Assembly: GCA_016195815.1 (NCBI GenBank)
Contig: JACPYX010000019.1
Coordinates: 62,001-126,000 of the forward strand
DNA: 64,000 bases
From: Chloroflexota bacterium
Lineage (GTDB): Bacteria > Chloroflexota > Anaerolineae > Anaerolineales > Villigracilaceae
Direction of reading: 5' to 3'
Part shown: in pieces, positions 58,524 to 64,000 of the stretch
Position numbering within the stretch: position 1 is the first letter of the stretch
Layout of the letters: each line of letters starts with the position of its first letter
The notes under the pieces: generated by a model
The model's database searches: none
What the model was told of the DNA's origin: nothing
What the model saw: only the letters and a program-made list of their open reading frames with translations
Program-made: the position numbers and the translations under genes

Positions 58524-59603
58524 TCATTCATCGTCATCATCCGCGCCAGTCGCGGCCAGGCGGTCGGCCTCATCGCGCGTGGAAAGTTCTTCGATGAACT
58601 GGTCAATCGCACCGTCCATCACGGCGGGCAGGTTGTAATTTGAAACGCCGATGCGATGATCGGTGACGCGGTTTTGCGGATAATTGTATGTGCGAATCTT
58701 TTCAGAGCGCTCGCCGCTTCCAACCTGTGAGCGGCGGTCTGCTTCGAGTTCGGCGCGGCGTTTCTGTTCTTCGATTTCGTACAGGCGGGCGCGCAGGATG
58801 CTCAGGGCGCGTAATTTGTTTTGCAACTGCGAGCGTTCGTCCTGGCAGGTGACGATCATGCCGGTGGGTTTGTGATAGATGCGCACGGCGGTGGAGTTCT
58901 TCTGCACGTTCTGTCCGCCCGCGCCAGACGAACGATAGACTTCAATCTCGATATCAGAGTCCGGGATGTCAACTTCCACGTCATCCACTTCGGCCAGCAC
59001 GACCACGGTGGCAGTGGATGTATGGATGCGTCCCTGCGCTTCGGTGGCTGGCACGCGCTGCACGCGGTGCACGCCCGATTCGTATTTCAACTTTGAGTAT
59101 GCGCCTTTGCCTTTAAGCTCGAAGATAATTTCCTTATATCCGCCGATGCCGATGGCGTTCTCTGAAAGGATTTCCGATTTCCAGCGTTTTTCCTCGGCGT
59201 AACGCGAGTACATGCGGAACAGGTCGGCGGCAAACAACGCGGCCTCATCACCGCCGGTTCCGGCCCGGACTTCAACGATAACATTTTTGTCATCGCGCGG
59301 GTCTTTTGGAACCAGCAAAGCCTTGATCTCTTTTTCAAGGACTTCGATCTTTGGAGTCAAATCCGCGATCTCGGCCTCGGCCATTGACTTTAATTCCGCC
59401 TCATTCTCGACTTCGAGAATGGCCCTGGCTTCCTCCAGGCTTTTCATAGCCTGACGGTATTCGCGCGCCTTGACGACGATCGGTTCCAGGTCCACGCGCT
59501 CTTTGTTGATTTCTGCCGCGCGTTGATAGTCCGAACCGACCTCGAGAAATTCGTTTCCAAGTTGTTTGTAGCGTTGTTCAATTCCCTGCAATTTATCGAG
59601 CAT
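58524..59603 (-). CDS. prfA: Peptide chain release factor 1
   Basis: RF1, 359 aa, which releases peptides at UAA and UAG. The codon-recognition tripeptide is PAT in VQRVPATEAQGRIHTS; the catalytic GGQ is in SSGAGGQNVQKNST. The N-terminal coiled domain and C-terminal basic tail (ERSEKIRTYNYPQNRVTDHR) are complete. An AGGATTTTT precedes the ATG. It is next to prmC, whose product modifies the GGQ Gln. Confidence 0.97.
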   Translation of the reverse strand: MLDKLQGIEQRYKQLGNEFLEVGSDYQRAAEINKERVDLEPIVVKAREYRQAMKSLEEARAILEVENEAELKSMAEAEIADLTPKIEVLEKEIKALLVPKDPRDDKNVIVEVRAGTGGDEAALFAADLFRMYSRYAEEKRWKSEILSENAIGIGGYKEIIFELKGKGAYSKLKYESGVHRVQRVPATEAQGRIHTSTATVVVLAEVDDVEVDIPDSDIEIEVYRSSGAGGQNVQKNSTAVRIYHKPTGMIVTCQDERSQLQNKLRALSILRARLYEIEEQKRRAELEADRRSQVGSGERSEKIRTYNYPQNRVTDHRIGVSNYNLPAVMDGAIDQFIEELSTRDEADRLAATGADDDDE

Positions 59604-59616
59604 AAAAATCCTGTTT

Positions 59617-59674
59617 CCGCGAATGCACGCTAATTTTCGCTAAAATTTTCGCGCAAATTCGCGAAGATTAGCGG
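59617..59674. repeat. Dispersed repeat upstream of prfA
   Basis: CCGCGAATGCACGCTAATTTTCGC on the left and GCGAAGATTAGCGG on the right are partly inverted, with TTCGCGCAAATTCGCG between. It occupies the gap between prfA and the DUF190 gene. Confidence 0.6.
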
Positions 59675-59709
59675 ATTATTTTTGAGCGGCGAAATTATAC
59701 CAGAGCGAT

Positions 59710-60063
59710 TTAATTCTTCACTTCTCCGCCGCGATACACGCGTACCCGAACTTTTTCTGTAGTGGCCAGCATTCCGCGTTTGATTCTGCCTTCTGCGAAG
59801 GATAGAAAATCTTCTATCTTTTCCTGGCTATCCACGATCTCGATCACAATCGGCAGGTCTTCCGAGAGACGTTCGATCTTAAAAGTGTGGATGACCCTCG
59901 AGTGCGCGCCGAAGCCCATCATCCCGCGCAGAACCGTTGCGCCAGCCAGGCCGCGCGACTTGGCTTGATTTACCAGCCACTCATACAGCGGACGTCCATC
60001 CATCTTGTCGCTTTCGCCGATGAAAATTCTCAGCAGATAGGCTTCTTCAGGAATGGTGGTCAT
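59710..60063 (-). CDS. DUF190 domain-containing protein
   Basis: A 117-aa PII-like-fold protein of the DUF190 family. It begins EAYLLRIFIGESDKMDGRPLYEWLVNQAKSRGLAGATVLRG, diagnostic of the family, and ends with KVRVYR. DUF190 genes commonly adjoin crcB, as here (1-bp gap), so a regulatory or accessory role in fluoride export is inferred; the biochemical function is not established. Confidence 0.93.
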   Translation of the reverse strand: MTTIPEEAYLLRIFIGESDKMDGRPLYEWLVNQAKSRGLAGATVLRGMMGFGAHSRVIHTFKIERLSEDLPIVIEIVDSQEKIEDFLSFAEGRIKRGMLATTEKVRVRVYRGGEVKN

Positions 60064-60064
60064 G

Positions 60065-60448
60065 TCATCTCCAGATCCAGTACGAGACGGAACGTCCCAG
60101 CCAAACTGCGCCCAGCCCCAAAATAATATGTGCGCTCACATTCAAGACGGCGGGTAAATTTTCGCCTTCGCGCAAAAAGTTCATCGTCTCGTTGCTAAAC
60201 GTGGAAAACGTGGTGAAGCCTCCGAGCACTCCAATGAAAACCAGCGCACGCGTCTCAGCAGTAAACACGCCGCGTGAGTCAGCCAGTTGCGAAAGAAACC
60301 CAATCATCAGGCTGCCCGTCAGGTTGACAGCCAGCGTGCCAAACGGAAAGACCGCGCTTTGAGTCCATTGCTGGGCGAGACCACTGAACCAGTAACGCAG
60401 AATCGAGCCGACGAACCCGCCGGCCCCAACCAGGAACATTTTTCCCAT
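60065..60448 (-). CDS. crcB: Fluoride exporter CrcB/Fluc
   Basis: CrcB, 127 aa, a dual-topology dimeric fluoride channel with four helices. The GGFTTFSTFSNE motif near 80 contains the phenylalanine-box/threonine residues; GGFVGSILRYW near the N-terminus and NLTGSLMIGF are typical. No crcB (fluoride) riboswitch consensus is visible upstream; the gene instead follows a 39-aa membrane peptide gene in an operon from uvrC. Confidence 0.95.
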   Translation of the reverse strand: MGKMFLVGAGGFVGSILRYWFSGLAQQWTQSAVFPFGTLAVNLTGSLMIGFLSQLADSRGVFTAETRALVFIGVLGGFTTFSTFSNETMNFLREGENLPAVLNVSAHIILGLGAVWLGRSVSYWIWR

Positions 60449-60454
60449 CTTATG

Positions 60455-60574
60455 TTATTTTGTGAAGAGAGTCAGGATCACGGAAAGCACGATGATGAGC
60501 GAGAGCACCGCCATGATAATTTGGTTCGTGCCTGGCCCGTTCGGTTTCTTGTTTTGCGTCTTGCCTTTTGCCAT
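60455..60574 (-). CDS. Small single-pass membrane protein (39 aa)
   Basis: A 39-aa ORF, MAKGKTQNKKPNGPGTNQII followed by a membrane helix (MAVLSLIIVLSVILTLF). The basic N-terminus suggests N-in orientation. It starts directly at the response regulator stop (TAAATG) and ends 6 bp before crcB, so it is packed inside the operon, which supports its being real. The family is unknown. A weak AAAGG lies about 10 bases upstream of the ATG. Confidence 0.6.
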   Translation of the reverse strand: MAKGKTQNKKPNGPGTNQIIMAVLSLIIVLSVILTLFTK

Positions 60575-60961
60575 TTATAGTTTACCTTTCTGATGTTTTT
60601 CGAAGGCCGTATTCAAGACCTTCTCTAATTCTTCGATCGTCACCGGTTTCGAGACGTAGCCATCCGCGCCCAATTCCAGGGCTTTATCAACGGTCACGTC
60701 CGCCGCTTCGGTCGAGAGCATGACGACCGGCAGGTTATTCCACTTGATCTGGCGCCGCAAATACTCGAGCAAATCCAGCCCGCTCACTTCCGGCATGTTG
60801 ATATCCAGGATGATCAAATCTGGTCGCTGGCCCGAAAGCAGGGCTTGTGCGGCCAGGCGCGCGCTTAGAAACCCAGTCACTTCGCAATGCAGCAGTTTCA
60901 GCATCAGCCGCACCGCGCCCGTCATTTCTTCATCGTCGTCCACGATCCAGATATGTTTCAT
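60575..60961 (-). CDS. Single-domain response regulator
   Basis: A 128-aa CheY-like receiver without an output domain. The acidic pocket is VDDDEEM; the phospho-acceptor Asp is in LIILDINMPEVSG (about 56); the switch Thr/Ser is in VMLSTEAA and the Lys in VSKPVTIEELE (about 107). No histidine kinase gene is visible in the window. It overlaps the uvrC stop by four bases (ATGA), so it is coupled to uvrC. Confidence 0.93.
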   Translation of the reverse strand: MKHIWIVDDDEEMTGAVRLMLKLLHCEVTGFLSARLAAQALLSGQRPDLIILDINMPEVSGLDLLEYLRRQIKWNNLPVVMLSTEAADVTVDKALELGADGYVSKPVTIEELEKVLNTAFEKHQKGKL

Positions 60962-62832
60962 TCCAGGTGGGCCTTGATGCTTTCCGCCGCCGACTTCGTC
61001 ACGCCTTGCACGGCGGCCAACTCTTCAATGGTTGCGTCTCTAATCTTATCCACAGAACCGAAATGTTTCAAGAGGGCTTTGCGGCGCGTCGGGCCGATGC
61101 CGGGAACAGAATCCAACTGTGAAGCCAGTCCCAGCTTCGAGCGTTTCCTGCGATGCGCGGTGATGCCGTAACGATGCGCCTCATCCCGGATTCTCTGCAC
61201 CAGATATAACCCTTGCGAATGGCGCGGCAGCATCAGCGACTCAGATTTATTCGGGAAGAAAATTTCCTCCTGTTGTTTTGCGAGGCCAATCACGGGCACT
61301 TTGCCGAACAGCCCGGCCTTCTCAAGGACGCCGACCGCGCGCCCCAACTGGCCCTTGCCGCCGTCAATGATGATCAGGTCGGGCAGGAGAGAAAACGACG
61401 CGTCCGGCTTGGACCCGGGAGCGGATCCCGTTTCCTGAGCGGATTGCCATCTGCGAAAGCGCCGCGTCAACATCTCTTCCATCGAAGCGAAATCGTCCGG
61501 CGCGCCGACCACGCTCTCGATGTTGAATTTGCGATAGAGATTCTTGCTTGGCACGCCCTGCGTAAAGACCACCATACTGCCGATAATGGCGGTGCCTTGA
61601 AGGTTGGAAATATCATAACATTCGATGCGGTTCGGCGGCGCGGGCAATTCCAGCGCGGACTGTAATTCGGCCAGCGCCTGTTCCTGCTTGTGCGAATCCG
61701 CCTGCCATTGCGCGCGCAATGCAGACAAAGTTTCGGTGGCGTTCTCGGCGGCCATTTGAACCAACTCGTGCGGCTGGCCTTCCTTGGGAACAAAGAATTC
61801 CACTTTCTCGCCGCCGCGTTTGGATCTCAGCCACTGGCCGATGATCTTCGCTTCTTCGATTTCCATTTCCTGCGGCAACATCACTTGTTGTGGAATGGTC
61901 GCGGCTTCGGTGTAGAACTGCTTGACAAACTGGCTCATCACTTCCTCGTCCGCGGAATCTTCCGTGCCTTCGAGAATGAAATATTCGCGGCCAATTAATT
62001 TTCCGCCACGGATGAAGAATATTTGCACGCAGGCTTCGCCGTCCGAGCGCGCCATCGCCAGCACGTCTGAATCTTTGTAGTCGGTGGCAAAGATAATTTT
62101 CTGCCGCTCGATGATGGACTGGATCGCTTTGAGCTGGTCGCGCAGTGCCGCGGCTTTTTCGAAGCGCATTTCTTCGGATGCTTTTTCCATCTCGGTTTGC
62201 AAACGCGTGATGATGTCTTCGCTGTGCCCGCTGAGAAAAGCCATCAGGTCGGAGATCATTTGGCGGTACGAGGCCTGGGTCGCCGCGCCGATACAGGGAG
62301 CGGTACACAGCTTGATGTCGTAGTAGAGACACGCCCGCTTATCCTGGCCGGTGATGTTGCGGTCACAGGTCAAGTATGGAAAAATCCGGCGCAGTACATC
62401 CAGCGTTTGATAAACGGCCCAGGCGGAAGTGTACGGCCCGAAATAACGCGAGCCGTCTTCGGCCATTTGTCGTGTGACAGTCACTTTGGGAAACGCTTCA
62501 TTCCAATGGACTTTGATGTAGGGATAGCGTTTGTCGTCCTTGAGACGGATGTTGTATTTTGGGCGATGCTTCTTGATCAGATTCATCTCGAGGATCAGCG
62601 CCTCAAGTTCCGACCCGACTACGATCCATTCAATGTTAGAGATCTCGCGCACGAGGCGGCGCGTCTTGGCGTCCTGGCTGGCATCCGCGTGGAAATATGA
62701 CCGCACGCGATTCTTCAGGCTGACGGCTTTGCCAACATAAACAATATCGCCAACCGCGTTGCGATAAATATAACAGCCCGGTTTGGCGGGCAATGTGGCG
62801 AGAATACTCTTGATGTTTTCCGCGATTTCCAT
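60958..62832 (-). CDS. uvrC: Excinuclease ABC subunit C
   Basis: UvrC, 624 aa, the dual-incision nuclease of nucleotide excision repair. Domains: GIY-YIG (about 10-95, PGCYIYRNAVGDIVYVGKA), Cys-rich region (QDKRACLYYDIKLCTAPCIG), UVR motif (about 200-235), RNase H-like 5' nuclease (IECYDISNLQGTAIIGSMVVF; DLIIIDGGKGQL) and C-terminal helix-hairpin-helix pair (LDSVPGIGPTRRKALLKHFGS). I chose the ATG at 62832, which gives the expected start; an upstream in-frame ATG at 62943 adds 37 unrelated residues. TAAAAT ends 7 bp before this ATG. Confidence 0.97.
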   Translation of the reverse strand: MEIAENIKSILATLPAKPGCYIYRNAVGDIVYVGKAVSLKNRVRSYFHADASQDAKTRRLVREISNIEWIVVGSELEALILEMNLIKKHRPKYNIRLKDDKRYPYIKVHWNEAFPKVTVTRQMAEDGSRYFGPYTSAWAVYQTLDVLRRIFPYLTCDRNITGQDKRACLYYDIKLCTAPCIGAATQASYRQMISDLMAFLSGHSEDIITRLQTEMEKASEEMRFEKAAALRDQLKAIQSIIERQKIIFATDYKDSDVLAMARSDGEACVQIFFIRGGKLIGREYFILEGTEDSADEEVMSQFVKQFYTEAATIPQQVMLPQEMEIEEAKIIGQWLRSKRGGEKVEFFVPKEGQPHELVQMAAENATETLSALRAQWQADSHKQEQALAELQSALELPAPPNRIECYDISNLQGTAIIGSMVVFTQGVPSKNLYRKFNIESVVGAPDDFASMEEMLTRRFRRWQSAQETGSAPGSKPDASFSLLPDLIIIDGGKGQLGRAVGVLEKAGLFGKVPVIGLAKQQEEIFFPNKSESLMLPRHSQGLYLVQRIRDEAHRYGITAHRRKRSKLGLASQLDSVPGIGPTRRKALLKHFGSVDKIRDATIEELAAVQGVTKSAAESIKAHLE

Positions 62833-62839
62833 TCCGGCA

Positions 62840-62845
62840 ATTTTA
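62840..62845 (-). promoter_or_regulatory. -10 box for leaderless transcription of uvrC
   Basis: TAAAAT on the minus strand, seven bases (TGCCGGA) before the uvrC ATG at 62832. GGA within the spacer could also act as a poor ribosome-binding site. Confidence 0.45.
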
Positions 62846-62881
62846 CCCGCGTCTGCACTGGCGGCTAGGTGTTTTGGACTA

Positions 62882-62910
62882 TTGATGTCAAATAATCGGT
62901 ATGCTATAAC
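62882..62910 (+). promoter_or_regulatory. Promoter of the Yip1-like gene
   Basis: TTGATG (62882-62887), a 17-bp spacer and TATAAC (62905-62910), followed by AGGAGG before the ATG at 62935. Unlike the leaderless genes nearby, this one has a conventional leader. Confidence 0.7.
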
Positions 62911-62934
62911 TAGGCCATCAATCAGGAGGCTCTT

Positions 62935-63657
62935 ATGAATCAAATGTCGGAAACACCCATGGCTCTTGCAAGTCCCAAATCGTTTTTTCAGGTTTGGGTG
63001 GATGCTTTGACCAAACCCAGCGAGTTTACTTTTTCTGCCATCGCGAATTCGCCAAGTGCAAAAGCATCCACAGCATATCTATGGATTTTTATAGGTTATT
63101 TGACCCAGTTTTTTTTCTCGTTCCTCGTACAAGGCTTTGCCCTCCGCCGTATGATGGAGTCATACGGCGGAGGCGGACGATTCGCCGGCGGGTTTGGCGG
63201 CGGATTGCTTCTCGCGATCTTTGGCGCGCCGATAATTGCCGTGATTGGCACGTTGTTCTTTGCCATCGGCACGGCAATCGTTCAGTGGATTGCGAAGATG
63301 TTCGGCGGCAAAGGCAGCAACGGGCAATTGGCTTATGCACTGGCGGCCATCCTGACACCGTTCTCGATTATTACAGGTTTATTGAGTCTGTTGTCTGCCA
63401 TTCCGTTGGTTGGGTTTTGTTTCAGTGTAATCCTCGCCATTGCCGGCCTTTACATCCTTGTGCTTCAGATTATGGCCGTCAAAGGTGTGAACCAGTTCGG
63501 TTGGGGCGCGGCGATTGGTTCGCTGTTCATCCCGGGGCTGGTAATCGGTTTCTTAATCGCCTGCGCGGTGATCGCAGGTTTAGCGGTACTTGGGCCGGTC
63601 ATTCGAGATTCGCTCCAGCAAATTCAGCAAGGATTGGGAACTACTCCCGGTTATTAA
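62935..63657 (+). CDS. Yip1-domain membrane protein
   Basis: A 240-aa protein with about five membrane helices and a cytoplasmic N-terminus (SPKSFFQVWVDALTKPSEFTFSAI), the usual opening of bacterial Yip1-family proteins. Gly-rich loops (GGGGRFAGGFGGGLL) precede the second helix; the end is short and polar. The function in bacteria is unknown. AGGAGGCTCTT precedes the ATG and a strong terminator follows. Confidence 0.85.
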   Translation: MNQMSETPMALASPKSFFQVWVDALTKPSEFTFSAIANSPSAKASTAYLWIFIGYLTQFFFSFLVQGFALRRMMESYGGGGRFAGGFGGGLLLAIFGAPIIAVIGTLFFAIGTAIVQWIAKMFGGKGSNGQLAYALAAILTPFSIITGLLSLLSAIPLVGFCFSVILAIAGLYILVLQIMAVKGVNQFGWGAAIGSLFIPGLVIGFLIACAVIAGLAVLGPVIRDSLQQIQQGLGTTPGY

Positions 63658-63676
63658 ATTGAACGAAATCAAAATA

Positions 63677-63706
63677 AAAACCTCCCGCAAGACGCGGGAG
63701 GTTTTT
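63677..63706 (+). terminator. Terminator of the Yip1-like gene
   Basis: AAAACCTCCCGC - AAGAC - GCGGGAGGTTTT(T), a perfect 12-bp stem with a T run, 20 bp past the stop. Confidence 0.92.
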
Positions 63707-63709
63707 GCT

Positions 63710-63715
63710 TATAAT
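63710..63715 (+). promoter_or_regulatory. -10 box for leaderless transcription of the cinA-type gene
   Basis: TATAAT, seven bases (GTTGTAC) before the ATG at 63723, starting only 4 bp after the preceding terminator. There is no room for a normal leader. Confidence 0.6.
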
Positions 63716-63722
63716 GTTGTAC

Positions 63723-64000
63723 ATGACAAAACTGGAAAACATAATCGGCGACCTGTTGCGCGCCCGTGGCTGGACCCTGGCGACGGCTGAATCCTGCACG
63801 GGCGGCTTGATCGCCAGCCGCATCACGGATGTGGCTGGATCGTCTGAATATTTTTTGGGTGGCGTGACGGCTTACGCGTACGAAGCCAAAGTCGCCTTAC
63901 TTGGAGTTTCATGGGATACGCTGAAGACATACGGCGCAGTCTCGCATGAAACGGTGCTCGAGATGGCGCGGGGCGCGCGCAAGATACTGAGCGCGGACGT
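63723..64000 (+). CDS. CinA-type nicotinamide-nucleotide amidase, N-terminal fragment
   Basis: The first 92 codons of a CinA C-terminal-domain protein, cut by the right edge. [44 protein letters not shown] is diagnostic of the amidase that deamidates NMN (PncC). It begins directly with the amidase domain, so it is the stand-alone PncC-like form without the N-terminal MoaB-like COG1058 domain. Confidence 0.93.
   Translation, partial: MTKLENIIGDLLRARGWTLATAESCTGGLIASRITDVAGSSEYFLGGVTAYAYEAKVALLGVSWDTLKTYGAVSHETVLEMARGARKILSAD

Noticed and set aside
60449-60600. Fluoride riboswitch (crcB motif) upstream of crcB
   Set aside because: The stretch encodes a 39-aa peptide and the end of a response regulator, and I see no match to the crcB motif's conserved core.
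62833-62943. 37-residue N-terminal extension of UvrC
   Set aside because: UvrC proteins begin just before the GIY-YIG domain; the extension has no family match and runs into the Yip1 promoter region on the other strand.
1-64000. Insertion sequences, integrases or prophage genes
   Set aside because: No transposase, integrase or phage structural protein was recognised; the mobile-type signals are short repeats and the GxxExxY cassette only.

Overview
The window reads as a chromosomal segment of a Chloroflexota bacterium, most likely class Anaerolineae. This rests on gene content and style, not on a marker phylogeny: Thr/Pro-rich lipoproteins with TolB-like propellers, NBR1-Ig lipoprotein, LysM-M23 peptidases, DUF5946, a fused CydDC next to an Rrf2 regulator, ETF/acyl-CoA dehydrogenase genes, Roco and GxxExxY proteins, and many short interspersed repeats. 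Housekeeping genes present are gyrA, rho, recA, uvrC, prfA, prmC, tsaC, tsaD, birA, selA, serA, serC and one tRNA-Leu(CAG).

Layout. 1-3.6 kb: MFS exporter start (cut by the window edge), etfAB and an acyl-CoA dehydrogenase (beta-oxidation electron transfer), with a TetR-type palindrome and a 40-residue membrane peptide gene. 3.8-8.8 kb (+): tRNA-Leu, a flippase-like membrane protein, a propeller-like protein, gyrA. 8.9-13.7 kb (-): pyruvyl transferase-like gene, birA, LysM-M23 peptidase, rho. 13.9-20.6 kb (-): complete cytochrome bd locus, rrf2-cydA-cydB-cydDC, with several repeat tracts. 20.8-26.4 kb (-): envelope lipoproteins, recA, M23 peptidase, propeller lipoprotein. 26.5-29.2 kb (+): an AT-rich three-gene island led by a LuxR-HTH protein tethered to the membrane. 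29.4-33.0 kb: divergent serC / serA-DUF1015. 33.0-35.9 kb: RluA-type pseudouridine synthase, DUF5946, GMC oxidoreductase. 36.0-40.6 kb: accessory island with a Roco (LRR-Roc-COR) protein, a repeat-flanked GxxExxY gene, a DUF4160/DUF2442 pair and three copies of a relic leader ORF. 40.6-49.8 kb: hydroxybutyryl-CoA dehydrogenase, DinB, FemAB, PLP desulfhydrase, deacetylase, MOSC, acyl-CoA synthetase (NDP-forming), nitroreductase, epimerase. 49.9-56.7 kb (+): membrane protein, selA, M24 peptidase, AAA ATPase, and a membrane protein fused in frame to TsaD. 56.7-63 kb (-): two tandem candidate small RNAs, tsaC, prmC, prfA, DUF190, crcB, a 39-residue membrane peptide, response regulator, uvrC. 62.9-64 kb (+): Yip1-like protein and the start of a cinA-type amidase gene.

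Most notable: (1) a tandem pair of minus-strand small-RNA-like units between tsaD and tsaC, each with a conserved upstream block, a TATAAT box, a CUCCUC (anti-Shine-Dalgarno) motif at identical spacing and a terminator-like hairpin; (2) TsaD fused to a truncated polytopic membrane protein; (3) about nine genes whose -10 box ends 6-8 bases before the ATG, implying leaderless mRNAs; (4) degenerate 7-bp-period repeats inside coding sequences, concentrated in cydDC; (5) a GxxExxY nuclease-like gene bracketed by 41-bp direct repeats and 9-bp-period repeats. All calls are from reading the sequence; no searches were run.
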